Shown one piece after another: positions 1-11,764 of a stretch of 64,000 bases of DNA (positions are counted from its first letter, which is position 1; every line of letters begins with the position of its first letter). The DNA comes from Liriodendron chinense. Taxonomy: Eukaryota; Streptophyta; Magnoliopsida; Magnoliales; Magnoliaceae. The stretch covers positions 124,001 to 188,000 of the forward strand of contig ML058587.1 of NCBI GenBank assembly GCA_003013855.2, given 5' to 3'. The position numbers were made by a program, and so were the translations under genes. The notes under the pieces were generated by a model. The model had not been told where the DNA came from. It was given only the letters and a program-made list of their open reading frames with translations, and made no database searches.

Positions 1-599
1 CTTCTAGATGCCCGGGATTTTGGATTGATTCAGGATTTTGGTTGGGTTGGTGGGTCTTTTTCTTTAATCTTTTTTCATCTACCATGTCGTGTCTTCTTTG
101 AATTCTTCAGTTAGCACCTTGCTTTCCTTCTGACCAAAAAAAAATAATAATAATAATATGCCCGTAACATAGAAAGGAATAAATACACTTTGCATCATTT
201 TATTACCAAATGACTGACACCAAGCAGACATAAACTCCACCATAGAAGTAGATCAAAAGTCAAAACAATTCTTGTGGAAGCCATGTTCAATCAGGAAGAA
301 GCTATTTTTCTATTTGATTAGCAAAATTCTGTGTTTTGTGTTATCGTCTAGCAATTTGGGACCGAATGCTGGCCAGTAGTTATTTTCTCCAATGTGGTAT
401 TGCTTATTTTCTGTATATTTTGTAATATACTCTAGTCATCAAAGACACAACAATAAAAAATAATAATAATAAATAAAAGGCTTGGAGGTCTTAAGGAAAT
501 GCACTTCTTAAAAAGTTAAAAAGTCATGGTTGTTGTAACTCAATATATAGTTATGTGTGGATAATTCCCCAAGATTCATGATGTCAGATCAGCAGTTGT
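1..599. other. Unassigned AT-rich DNA
   Basis: I see no gene, no terminal repeats and no element boundary here. Short AAT-type runs occur near 146-158 and 455-478. The stretch may hold the 5' continuation of the LINE tail that becomes recognisable near 600-700. Confidence 0.5.
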
Positions 600-1221
600 A
601 TGACATACATCCACCTTGAGATTATGAGAGCAACGATTTATGGGCAGGTTATTGTTCACATTCCGTCACTGCTATGGTATATCAACTAACATAGTGGCAA
701 AGGTCTGGACAATCCCTGATAGCCTACAAATTTGTAAGAACATGGGCTTGTGTGATATATTAATGGAAGGTGATTCCAAAATGGTTATCGAAGGAATTCT
801 ATCCAGCCCTAGGGGCCCCTGGTTGTCATCATGTTGGTGGAGAGAAATGCTGCTCCTTAATTAGGGAACTGAATGCAGAAAGCAAGGTATGTGCTCAGAG
901 AGAGCAAAGGGGTTGTGGATCGGTTGGCTGGGAAAGGGTGTTGGGGATCTTCATTGCATCCTTGAATGAGCTCCCTAAAGAAGCTACAGGAAAATTGAGA
1001 GGGGATAGACTAGGCCTTGTAAACTTTTGTCATTCTTGATTTTGGATTTCATTTTTGGCCTTCAAAGGGAATTTTGTATCTATTCCTCCGGTCTATGTAT
1101 AGTCCCACTGTGAGGAGGCTTGCGCCAATGTGTCTTCTCCTGGCTGGATATACTTTGGAACTTTCATCCAATATACTCTCGGTGGCACTGATCCACCTTC
1201 CCCTGAAAAAAAAAAAAAAAA
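600..1221 (+). mobile_element. L1-type LINE 3' end with RNase H remnant
   Basis: The plus-strand translation around 700-850 contains a stretch like the RNase H-like tail of plant L1 elements: residues CKNMGL followed by an acidic ..EGDSKMVI segment. Frameshifts and stops follow. Downstream is a non-coding 3' region ending in 16 A at 1206-1221, as expected of a LINE 3' end. The 5' boundary is not visible and most of the element (ORF1, endonuclease, RT) is absent. A comparable RNase H-bearing tail lies on the minus strand at 35568-36581. Function is lost. An unrelated retroposed host RNase H gene is possible but less likely. Confidence 0.6.
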
Positions 1222-1814
1222 TAGTTTGCTAAAGTTTGAAAAACCATGTCATGAAGCCTATGGCTATATAACCCAAATTCAGTTAGTAGAGCTTGGTGTC
1301 TGGTTTATTTACTACAGGCTAACCAGTTTAGGGATTGAAATAGTCAATGTTGATCCTTGAGTGAGATGCTTGATTTTTTTTGGATATGCATGTTCAAAGT
1401 ATTTTGATTGTAGCAAAAAATGAAACTCCGTCTTTTACCCTGTGTATCTGACAAGTTTTTGAGATTATTATGATGCAATTGTTATCAAGTGTTTATTTTG
1501 CTGTATCTTTGAAATTTCTTGAACCTTTCTAATTATTTTTATGCTCACAATTTTTCTTGTTATTTTTCCTTTAAATTGTTGACCCCTCTATGATGGGCAA
1601 CTTGTTGAGAAGGATCAGCTCCTCACATTTTGTTGTAAACCTCATACTCCATTAATAATTCCAGAAAATCTGGATCTAGAAACATAATGAAATTGCAATA
1701 TTTACAAAGGAAAATTTGACCATTGGTTTGATTTTGCTATCACTGTTTACCTTAATGCTACTAATGGCTAGTAATTGACCAACGTTTGATTTTTTATTTT
1801 ATTCGACTTCTGTG
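1222..1814. other. Unassigned intergenic DNA
   Basis: AT-rich sequence after the LINE poly-A tail. No coding segment, terminal repeat or TSD seen. Confidence 0.5.
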
Positions 1815-1874
1815 TATCCTGTTTGACTGAACTTTAAACACTGGTATCCTGTTTGACTGAACTTTAAACGCTGG
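1815..1874. repeat. 30-bp tandem duplication
   Basis: Two adjacent copies of a 30-bp unit beginning TATCCTGTTTGACTGA. They differ at one base (AAACACTGG versus AAACGCTGG). Confidence 0.85.
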
Positions 1875-1960
1875 TGAATTGGGAGATCATCTTTTAGATG
1901 AGAATCAATAAAAAGGTAAATATGTTTTTAATTACTGCTTGTCAAGACCCTTTGTGCAAG

Positions 1961-2095
1961 TCATGATGAGCTCCTGAGGCATGTGAGAGGCCTGGTGGTT
2001 TTGGATAATGCAGGTTTAGGTTCCGTCAGGGCTGTTAAACCCAAAAGCTGCAAGTCGTGAGGCTAGAGGGTGGTAGTGGTTTTTCTAAATAAATA
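1961..2095 (+). mobile_element. SINE-like 135-bp insertion with 17-bp TSD
   Basis: The segment is flanked by direct repeats AAGACCCTTTGTGCAAG (1944-1960) and AAGACCATTTGTGCAAG (2096-2112), 16 of 17 identical. The 3' end is an A/T-rich simple tail (TAAATAAATAA). Size, long TSD and tail fit a SINE inserted by LINE machinery. A loose B-box-like string (GGTTTAGGTTCCG) is present but weak, so the tRNA origin is inferred. Confidence 0.55.
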
Positions 2096-2112
2096 AAGAC
2101 CATTTGTGCAAG

Positions 2113-2921
2113 TAGAAAAGGGGGACCTTTTATTTTTCTTATAGGGGGTCACTTTAGGGCTGCATTGTGTATCTGTGTTCTACTCAGATAACTAAGTTAT
2201 ATACAAGAGCCATACGTGTAGAATAAATGCTTTAGATAATCTAGGTGGGAGCACACCACCTGAGCTTTCATATATCTTCCAGAACTATACAGCTGAATGT
2301 GCATCTATCCTAACAGTTAAGGTAAGCAAAGAATGGTTGCCATACCCAAAAAGTTGGCCCCAACCGACTGTGTGGATAAGGGATCATAAGGACCGGTTTT
2401 CTACTCATGAATGTGTCTCTATTTGGTCTTTGTTTGTTACTCGTCATACTGTGTTGCTCTTGAATTTTGCTCCATTGTGGTGTCAGTGGGGATCTAAGAA
2501 GTTAGTATGTGGTGTGTTTTGTTCATTTTGCCGACTCCTTGTTGCCCTCCATCTTAATCTATGCATTTCTTATTCAACTAAGAATGTCTAATTTTGCACC
2601 TCTCTTTTTATTCCACTGTCAAAATGCTCCCCTAGCAAAGTAGGTTGTGTAGCCATCAAGAACTTGTTACCGATGATAACAATAAACCAATAGTCAATTT
2701 TTTACATTTAGGGAAATCAACCTCTTCTCCCTTGTTACAATCCCTTCAGAATCTTATGTTGTTTTATACCCTTATTTGCTGTCGAGATGCTCCTAAGAAA
2801 AATTCAAACTGTGTTCAATGATCATCAGCGTGCATGGTCATGGATCGGTCGCACATTGGCAATATTTGAGTGAGATAATCTTTTGGCCCAGGGTTTTTTG
2901 GTACCACGTTAAGGGGTCTCT
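2113..2921. other. Unassigned DNA
   Basis: Mostly non-coding. One 84-codon open stretch (2337-2591) has no recognisable family signature. Confidence 0.4.
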
Positions 2922-2942
2922 CTCCCTCCCTCCCTCCCTCCC
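2922..2942. repeat. (TCCC)n microsatellite
   Basis: About five perfect TCCC units. Confidence 0.9.
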
Positions 2943-2977
2943 GCCTAGTCTCTTGCTAGATCTCACAAAATTAATAC

Positions 2978-3515
2978 CAGTGTTTTAAATAGCGAATAGC
3001 ATTTAGCGTAGCCTTCACCCCTCTGAAGCGTGAGGCGTAAGCTACATAGCATTTAGCGTACGCTACACACTACGTAGATTTTTAATCAAGGTTGCACCAA
3101 ATTAGATGATTAATAATAAATTTTAACAAAATTTCATGATATTTGGTGCAACCTAAAGTAATAGCAAGGGGTAATGATTAAGTAAAAAAGTGGAGAAAGA
3201 GCAACAAAACTGATTTAAAACTATTTCTTATATTATTTTACTAAAAGCATAAAAAAGACTAATGAATTTTCATTAAAATAGAAAAATGTAACAAATCATT
3301 AAAAACATTATTGATTTTAATGTTATGGTGAAAAATGACTTGTAATGTAAGCTATGTAGTGTGTAGCATAGTCTATGAAGCGTGTAGCGTATCCAAATTA
3401 TTCATGTAGCATAGGCTATATGCAAATTAAGCTATTTTCATGAGCTACGTAGCGTTTTGTCTAAGCGATGTTACGTAGCGTAAGCTACACACTACATAGG
3501 ATAGCTATGTAAAAC
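2978..3515. mobile_element. MITE-like element with 8-bp TSD
   Basis: Both flanks carry ATTAATAC (2970-2977 and 3516-3523). The ends are inverted copies of a GTTTTAMATAGC motif; the left end has four extra bases (CAGT). The outer parts contain many GCTACGTAGCGT-type short inverted units that would fold into a stem, and the middle is AT-rich. No coding capacity. Length and 8-bp TSD suggest a hAT or Mutator-like non-autonomous element. Confidence 0.6.
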
Positions 3516-3523
3516 ATTAATAC

Positions 3524-4559
3524 ATCCAAGCATGGCAAGCAAATTTCAAAAGCAACGCCACAGCTGTACAATCAAGCCTTGCTAATCTTTACAGGATTTA
3601 CAAAATGGAGGGATACTACTTGCAGGCCCAAAGTGTCTAAAAATGAGCATTGATGGTCCCTTGGCATTAGGACCACCCACTAACTCCATAATCCATCAGT
3701 TATCCTTTCTGATTATCCCTATGCTTCGACAAATTCCCTCGAATTTCCAAGCATTCCTGGGAAACTAAAGTTCCCAAACTACAAGGTTCAATACTATCCC
3801 CCTTGGCCTCCGAAATCTCGAAAAAATTACGAGCAAGGCTACACCACTATTGGACTCTTTGATGTAATGACTGGCTTTGAACCTGATGCACGTAAAAAAT
3901 TCTATTAAAGTAGCCCCATACCAAGCTTACCATTACAAAATAAATGGTCCAGGTCCTCTGTGGCTGCAGTTAGTGATTCTCCCGGCAGTATGATTGTTGG
4001 TTGCGTAAGACTGGTTCTGGTTTATGGTATGCCCCCATTCTCCTTGCCTACCAGACCTTTCTTGAACCTGACTCCCAACCAAATCTTCTCTGCATGAAGT
4101 CTTTTCTTCCCTATGCTGTGTTGACGTCATCTGACCCTCTATATGATTTCCTGAGCTGTTAGGCGGCCAAGAATTGATCATTTGTCTCGACCCCTAATCA
4201 GCCTTATCAATGGCATGCAGGGAGCTGTTTGGATCAGCCTGATTTGGCATCACGGGCCTTCCTCCATCCTACTCAGTTTCCCCTTCATTTTCTGATCGGA
4301 GATGTCATTGTTGCATCTCCGTGATATCAGCACAACACATTCATTTTGATGCTAGATGGACCCTAACCCTCTGAACAAAGGAAACAAAGGGAATCACTCC
4401 ATGAATCACCTTCCACATAAAGACTGATATTTTAGGGGGAAAAAAAAGACTGATATTTTAGCAGGAACCCATTCATTCCACACCCATTGAGTGCAAACCT
4501 TTCTACTATGCCTCCTTTGGGTTTGGTTCCAAACCATCTTGGTAGAGAAGTTTCCCAAT
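3524..4559. other. Unassigned DNA, possibly old LINE ORF1 remnant
   Basis: An 82-codon minus-strand open stretch at 3933-4181 is polar (N, Q, H, R rich), and downstream frames contain many stops. The region weakly resembles the linker of a plant LINE ORF1, but no diagnostic motif is visible. A short duplicated string (AGACTGATATTTTAG) occurs at 4422-4462. Confidence 0.25.
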
Positions 4560-5794
4560 GCCATGGCTGAATCCCATTATATAGATAGGAAGGAGTTACA
4601 ACCCACTCTCCCACAAGACAATAAACATAAAACACAACATACTAAGGTTGAGTTTGTACTCTTGACACCCCCTTCTCAAACTCAACATGGTGGCATTTAA
4701 GATCTTTAGTTGCATCTTGTCTTTAGATTGAGCTTTTGACATCCATTGAATATGCGCTTGAAATAGTAGGCCATCCAAACCCGACAATCATCATTCTACC
4801 AAACCTTCATTCACATGTCCTCTCAAAGACAACCAATACTTCACAAAACGCGAGTGCACTGCACTCATGGCAGTTGAGAGCAAGACTACACCAACAATGA
4901 CAAGTGAAGAAACAATTGGGACAATACAATACAGGTGAGTGAACTACAACCACAATAATAACAAAGGCAAAAGATGGAAAAACAATCAATGGAAAAGAAA
5001 GCTCCAGTATTATTTGAAATCTTATATGTCATATTGGGTTGAGCATTATGTCAAACTATTTGTATGTGTCGATCAAGAGTGAGGTTGAAACTCATGTATT
5101 TTGAGGATGCTATAGACTGTGCATAGGATGATAATCCATGGCTTAATCCACCAATCCTCCAACTTCTACAGCAGTACCCAGACCACATCACTTGGACAAT
5201 AATTCACCACAAAGATGGGCATCTCAACAACAATGTTGACCATGTTTACAAGGATGATGGGCTTCTACTTATGGCAGTGACTTGAGGATTGATGAGGATT
5301 AGAATGGAAGCTACAAAGGCAAAACCGTGGTTGCCGAAGAAGCAGTTGGTTATGAAGATATTTCCGGTGGATTGATATTTCCGGTGGCCCCGCAAATCGA
5401 TGAATTAGACGAGGATGAAGAACAACGAATTGAAAAGATATATTTTATGGGTTCTAACCCACTCTAGTACCAGATTAAAAAAATAAAAGAGAAACAAATA
5501 AGGTATTTATTAAAAGAAGGGTCAGGGCACTCTTACTAGATTAGTGCTCCTAGGTGCAGAAGATGCTACATTGCCTGCACACTCCACTCACAAGACTAGA
5601 TGACTTGTGCCCCTTTATATAGATTGGCATTTTAACCCACTCTCCCATATGTATGCCATCTGAGACTAAACTCACAAGACAATAAACATAAAACATGCTT
5701 CCCACATGTATCCCATGTGGGACTAAACTCACAAGACAATAAGCATAAAACATGCCATATGAAAAGGTTTAGTTTGTACTCCCAAATCTCAACA
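4560..5794 (-). mobile_element. Non-autonomous LTR element X1 (minus strand, truncated)
   Basis: Reading the minus strand, a 5' LTR (about 5794 to 5473) begins TGTTGAGATTTGGGAG. It is followed by a primer-binding site TGGTACTAGAGT (5472-5461), a diverged initiator-Met-tRNA type. About 0.8 kb of non-coding internal DNA follows, then a purine tract GAGAAGGGGG (4677-4668) and the start of a 3' LTR at 4667 (TGTCAAGAGTAC). The 3' LTR loses similarity to the 5' LTR after about 100 bp. The internal DNA has no gag or pol frame and matches the interior of element X2 (16457-35476), so this is a family with conserved but apparently non-coding interior. No TSD found. Confidence 0.6.
5473..5794 (-). repeat. 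5' LTR of element X1
   Basis: The LTR contains a 57-bp internal duplication (5665-5780) of a unit with CTCACAAGACAATAA. It shares the segment AAGTCATCTAGTCT with the X2 5' LTR at 16457-16733. Confidence 0.55.
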
Positions 5795-6945
5795 CATATG
5801 GCAAACACAACCAAATAAATCCTTGTAAAGACTAAAACTACATCCGAACTCTCTACCAGTGAAAGAGTTATCTTGTGCAAACTATTTACATTAGTGGGAC
5901 TTTACCCACATCAAAATGACCCATAAATAAACTTTAGAAAACCTTTTTTTTCTTTCACTACTATAATTTCAGCAAATGGGGAGAATGGTGCACTTCAAAA
6001 GGGCAAGTATAGACAATTTTGTCAATTTTGAGGGGTGGATGTGCCTGAGCTAAGTACATTCATAGAAAAAGTATGAATTTTAATTTCTTACATCAATCTA
6101 AAGTCTAAGCAACTAATCTAAAGTTTGGCTTCTTAGCAACTAATCTAAAGTTTGGTTCCTAGTGAGCCTCTATAGCAGTGGGAGTAACTTGAGCACTCAT
6201 AGTCATTATGTAACATGGCCATCATTGTCAGTTAGAAGGGCTTCTAATAATTTTGCCATTTCACAGAATCAATATTAAACTGTTAATGCTGTTTTGTCCT
6301 TTCTTAGGTGGTGCTCTAGTTGGTTTTTTCAAAGTATGATTGGCTATTTCCTGATCGCCACGGTGATAGATTTCAGTTGTTTTACTGTGATGCTGTTTTG
6401 AATCTTCATACGTCTTTGCAACAACTATACTTTTATGATCACAAATCACTTTGCTTGTTCATTGAAGTTCTGTGAATGTCATGTTCTATATCTCCTTTCT
6501 TCATTTCTTTCATTATTCCTTTACTTGCTTGACATCTAAAATTTATTTGATTTCATCTTGAACAAATATACAACCATTTTTCCACCTTTAATCATCAAGT
6601 TTGTACAAAAGCATGCCTTCACCATCTCATATAGTTGTATTGACACTGAACCCAGGTGCACCAAATGGCCACACTAAAGAAGGAGAATATCCAAATGATT
6701 ATTTGTTGACAAAAGTTAAATTTGGGATTTTGAACTCACCTAATCAGGGGGATCAAATACGACACTCAAAAGTAGTGATGATGGGCTGTCAACATACAGC
6801 CCAGGAGTGAGATATGAAATAGTGGTTCAATGCCAATGGACTAGAGTGCACTTCTTGGGTCATTTTGGTAAAGCACATAATGATTGCAGTTTAAAAATCC
6901 AAAATTTAAGGTTGTTTAATGATCCTTCTGGTTCCTAGCGTAATC
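5795..6945. other. Unassigned DNA
   Basis: No gene seen. A roughly 30-bp tandem duplication (AGCAACTAATCTAAAGTTTGG) lies at 6107-6164. Open stretches of 62-69 codons have no recognisable features. Confidence 0.45.
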
Positions 6946-7670
6946 GTAGTACCTTCTGCATGGAGGCACAAAATCCAACTTCAGTTAAGTCAGGAACCTA
7001 ACAAATCCAGCTCAAATTCCCAAGTCTTAACCATCCTCACTTGTCAAATTTGCAACCCTTTACCTCTGTGTGTAATCATAGTGTTAAAAGTCCCTTGACA
7101 TACATTGAAACGCCATCCTCTAACGGCTCGAGCTTTTAGAGAAAGTGGTTGTTTGAAATGGTATTAGAGCGGAAGGTTAAGTGTTCGAATCCCGGAAGTA
7201 GCAAATATGCCACCGGAATATATTCTCCCACAGGGGGCTGTTTATGGTGTGAGTTGTGACTGTCCCTCCACCCTTGCCCAATATGTTCTCATGTGGAGTT
7301 TCACCCCGCACGTGCGGGGGAGTGTTAGAGTCCCTTGATGTACATTGAAACGCCATCCTCTAACAGCTAGAGCTTTTAGAGAAAGTGGTTGTTTGACACA
7401 TAGTACCTTCACGAAGTCTAGCTTCAGCAAAGTCACAATCCAACAAATCCAGCTGAAATTCCCAAGTCTTGTCGCATCCTAACTAGCCCAACCTAGAACT
7501 TGTAATCCTTAACCTTTGCACATCATCATAGTACCTTCTTCATGGAGGCATGAAATACAACTTCAGTGAAGTCACCAATTGACCAAATCCAGCTCAAATT
7601 TCCGATTGTTAACCCATCCTAACTAGCCGAACCTAGAACTCGTAATCCTTAACCTTTGTGTGAGAGTAGG
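6946..7670. repeat. Three ~130-bp tandem units split by a TRIM
   Basis: Three diverged copies of a unit carry TAGTACCTTC, CAACTTCAG and CAAATCCAGCTCAAATT: about 6946-7081, 7399-7527 and 7528-7670. The TRIM at 7082-7398 sits between the first and second. Joining the flanks at the TSD restores the tandem register, so the array predates the TRIM. Confidence 0.7.
7082..7398 (+). mobile_element. TRIM element (family T1), TSD CATAG
   Basis: Terminal-repeat retrotransposon in miniature, 317 bp. The 5' LTR is 7082-7158 and the 3' LTR 7323-7398, both starting TGTTA and ending near TGACA (the left copy ends GAAA). CATAG flanks both sides (7077-7081, 7399-7403). A primer site TGGTATTAGAGC follows the 5' LTR at 7159-7170, and a purine tract GTGCGGGGGAG precedes the 3' LTR. 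The interior has no coding capacity; such elements move with proteins supplied by others. Plus is the retroelement sense. Confidence 0.88.
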
Positions 7671-10482
7671 TATAAAATCTAGGGCTATATGTCCTGTTTC
7701 TCTAGTCTAAGGCACATTACTTCATTGTTCATACATTGAAGTAAGATACATAATTCATTAGATTATAAGCCTTGAATTCCCCTTCCACTTGATCAAAATT
7801 TGAGATTGATTAGGGTGTAATGCAGTGATTCCAATCGTGGGATTAAGGATATCTATCTAATTCAATTTGTTCATTGTTTTTCAAAGATACAGAAGCGTAA
7901 ACTTGTGAGAAATCCAAATTTTATAATTTTAATAAGGATAACCATATATATGAAATCAAATTCTAAAACTTATAAACCAAGGAATTGTGATCTTACCTGA
8001 GATTTGTCCCTTGATCATGTATGAAGGGTGATGTCTATCCTCCAACATAGGTCTTTTCTTGATCTATTCCAATAAGGATATGGAAGAGAAAGCTTGCTCA
8101 GGCCCCCACTCTAGGGTTAGGGGCATTTGCATGTGAGAGTCATCAAAGGGAGCACCATATGTGCATGTGTGATCAAAAGTGAGAGAGGAAGATGCAGAAT
8201 CTCTTTATTATTGTCCTCTTCTCCTCTTTCTTTTCTTTCTCATTTTTTCTCTCTCAAGATGTTCAAGGGGGAAACGTCCGAGCTCTCTCTCATCTTCTTA
8301 GAATAGGATCTATTTATGAGGAATTAAGGTTTAAGAGGGATTCCCCAGCTGTGGTGCTCCTCACCCTTACAGGATTCGATATGCCATACTTCAACTAACA
8401 GTGACATCCATCCTAACAGTGACAATACTAGTTTCCATGTACCCAAATTGACCAAATCTCTCCAACTAACAGTGACATCCATCCTTTGCTGTAAATCCCA
8501 TGAAAGATTAAAAGATGGACAACAAGATCTAAACCATTGAATATTCATCAAGTTCGATAAAATCATTTTCAACTGTGAAAGCAAAAGATCAATGATTAAA
8601 AACATTTGCAAAAACATCTAAAACCATTTAAGTATCTAGCCCAATAAAAAACAACTTGATAATTAACAAGCCAATCACCTAGATTTAACCCACAAAAGTG
8701 TCTCAGATGAAACAACGGATCCCATATTGAAACATGTGGGCTCCAACCACATTTAAAACTCATGCAACCAACCACACATGTATGCTAGTCACAATTGAAA
8801 CTTTGCAGGGTGAGAGAAAGCACACAACACTATGACCTCCAAATCCCCATACGTCTTCAGGTCAAAGGCTTACTCAAAGTTAATACATGATCAAGGTAGT
8901 ATGATCTAGGCATGATGAGGCTTCTAAATTGAAGACTTAATATGATCTTCTAGTGCAAGCGTCTAGTTGGGCCTAAGCACAAGAACCCGCAAACATGATG
9001 AACATTAACACTCCTATGTGGGGTAGGGCAAAGGCACCAAATACTCGATGGTGGAGACTGTCCATACCAACTTGTAGTTGGTTTCCATCACCCTGGATGA
9101 CCAAAAAATATGATTGGAGGTAGCCCAAGCCTACTATATTGGTCATAAATGCTTAGGGTACTTGAGAACCATGGCCCACAACTCTCCTTTGGCTATGTAG
9201 CCATTCTGCCTACAATCTCATATTCCCCAAGGACAGCATAGGAAACCCTTGCTTCAACCTTTATAACAATAAAACAATTAAAGAATTCCACTCATTACAT
9301 ATATCATCTTGACGTATTCCAATCATAGGTAGTCATTAAGATGCATGATTATCACCATCATAGGCTTTCTAGGGCATACACGTCCAAAACAGTTCACAAG
9401 CATAATTATTCATTCAACAACAAAATCAAAGTTGGTTATTCATTCTTCTTTGTTGATTCTTTTGTCTCAAAACCAACCCTCTCAGGGGCTAACCTAGCCT
9501 CTTGTATGAGTGGCAATGGGTCAGGCTAGGGCCAGTCCATGGTTGGCCCTAGTCCCTTCTGTCATGTCCCTAGTCTGCCAAAAAAGACCCCAATCCTATA
9601 CAGATGGGCTGGACGTGGCCAACCCTATAAGATCAACTAGTCATTATTTGGATGGTCAAGATTGCTTGATCGATGTGATTTTAGATATATATACTCCATC
9701 CAGAGTGGTATCCAGGAATTTTTATGGCATGGGTAGCTATATATCACTGCCATGTGTGAGGATGAGCCATCAAACATTTTTAAATGGTGCATAACTAACA
9801 AGAGTGTCTAACCTTTTGATTAGTTTTGGAATTGGAGTCTTTGCCTCCTTGGTAATGTTGTATGCTTAAAGGAGCCATGCCATGTTCATGTAGGCACATC
9901 AACCGATACAACAATATCCATATTGGCCTGATATGTTACAAGATATGGTGCCAAAACGGCCCTCACTAAAAAAGGCCATATCAACCCATATCAGCAGATA
10001 CAGGGCATATTGGCACCAATATAGTTAATATGAGACAATACGCCGTAAAAGCCTAAATTTGATTTTTTTTTTTTTTTTTTTTATTTTCTCCCATCCTTCT
10101 TTTCTTTCTTTTTATCTCAACCATGAAGAAAGCTTAGAAAGTCATTTTAGACTAGATCGAGGCTTATTTTGGAGATCAAAGCAAAAGATTTGAGTGAGAT
10201 TCAATGAATTGAAGCATAATGGGTGCTATGGATAAGTTGGAAAGAATAGTGACCATCCTCCTTTTGTCATGTTTTCATCTTCTTTTTTGTTTTATTTCAA
10301 TGTAATTGGCACTAGTTTACCATATCATGCTTGATTTGTGTTCAATTAGGGCCCATTTGGTTGACTTTCAACAAGTTAAAGCTGATAGACAACATTCTTA
10401 TAAGCTTCTTTTCTTTATATTTATTCTTAAGGCCCCAAGAAAAATCTCGATCATTTTCCCCCTCTTTAATATTTATCCTTAC
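7671..10482. other. Unassigned repeat-poor DNA
   Basis: No convincing gene. A 22-bp direct repeat with CAACTAACAGTGACATCC lies at 8392-8414 and 8463-8485. An ORF at 9510-9794 (94 codons) has no family signature. From about 9895 the sequence becomes rich in ATATCGATAC-like strings, as also seen at 10905-10973, suggesting an old TIR element whose ends I cannot fix. A T-run lies near 10062-10081. Confidence 0.35.
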
Positions 10483-10855
10483 GGCCTGTTTGACTTGCTG
10501 AAATTGCTAGTAAATTAAAGGAATTGAGTCATCATTGTGATTTTTCCATAGCCAAATCAAACACAAGAATGATTGGTCAAATGCATGTCTTCATGAGACT
10601 AGTAAAGGAAAAATAATTGCACTTTTCTATGTAATTTGTGAAAATTTTAAATCAAACAACGACATCAGTGTATTTTGGTCATGATTTGATGTTGAAGTAA
10701 CGTAAAATTGTCATCATTATGACTTTACCGTGGATAAACCAAACGCGAGAATTGGAAGTCAAATGCAAGTAATGTCAGCAAATACGTAATGTAATTTATA
10801 ATCATTACACAATTTCATTAATTTACTGGGAATTTCAGCAAATCAAACAAGCCCT
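10483..10855. mobile_element. MITE with GGCCTGTTTG terminal inverted repeats
   Basis: The left end GGCCTGTTTGACTTGCTGAA and the inverted right end GGGCTTGTTTGATTTGCTGAA match over more than 20 bp, and similarity continues through GTAAATTAA. The element is 373 bp with no coding capacity. GGCCTGTTTG-type termini are common in plant MITEs. I could not identify a clean TSD, so the superfamily is undecided. Confidence 0.65.
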
Positions 10856-10973
10856 CAATTCTTTGGCTAAAAGAAAATTTTCGACTGATGCAGGCCAATG
10901 TGGTCTAATATGGGTTGATATCGATAACACGTATTGTATCGTTTTTCAACCAGACCAATATGCCCCCTGATAC

Positions 10974-11436
10974 CAATGTTGTCAAAATCGTTATCTTATC
11001 GCAAATCATAATAGGGGTTCAACCTATCAAATGACAAATCGTATCATAAATAGAAAGATTTTTTTTATTTACAAAAAATATTTATACAAAACACATGAAA
11101 GGATATAAGTAAATCATAAAAGATTAAAAACTCATCAATCATCCATTTACCATCAACATGTACCAAAAAAGTAGTATATATCATGATATTATCAATTGAG
11201 AAAATGTATACAGTATACATATCATGACAATATGAAGGATTCTTGTCTTTTTCCTTTGTTTTCTTTTGTTGCCTTTCGAAAAATTTACCTTAAAAGACAT
11301 ACAAGAGTCCTTTAAAAATTTTGTTCTTTTGTACCTTTCTTGTGTAAAATCATGTTAGAAAAAATGGTATTTGATATAATTGTGAGTAAAACGGTATCTA
11401 GATTACTTTGTTTTGGGTTTTTGAAACTCAAAATCC

Positions 11437-11474
<38 letters not shown>

Positions 11475-11756
11475 AGAAATGAGGATATTTTTAAAAGTGG
11501 AGAGCCTTTTTCATATTTTATGAGCAGAAGGGTAGAAAGAAAAAGAAAAAATTGAGTAAAAATAATAACATTTTGATTTTTAAAGTTTTTTTGGCCCATT
11601 TATGAGTCTACGATGATCTTATGATTCTATATGATTCGTACGATAATCGTATGATTATTTATGATTTAGTTGTACGATTCAAATCATACACCCATACAAT
11701 ACGATATGAATCTACTATTCATATCGTGAATCGTACATGCATTTTTTATAACATTG
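10974..11756. mobile_element. hAT-like TIR element, TSD CCTGATAC
   Basis: Perfect 8-bp TSDs CCTGATAC flank the element at 10966-10973 and 11757-11764. The ends are imperfect inverted repeats (CAATGTTGTCAAAAT and CAATGTTATAAAAAA). The outer parts are full of ATCGTATGATT-like inverted strings, and the interior holds a (TC)14 microsatellite at 11442-11470. Open stretches in the interior come from that microsatellite. At 783 bp without a transposase it is non-autonomous. Confidence 0.75.
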
Positions 11757-11764
11757 CCTGATAC

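Noticed and set aside
7159..7200. tRNA-like TGGTATTAGAGC...GTTCGAATCCC string
   Set aside because: No full cloverleaf can be drawn. It is the TRIM primer site and adjoining interior, with LTRs and TSD in place.
11312..11599. ORFs with RERERERE / SLSLSLSL tracts
   Set aside because: They are translations of the (TC)14 microsatellite inside a TIR element. The same applies near 39212-39711.
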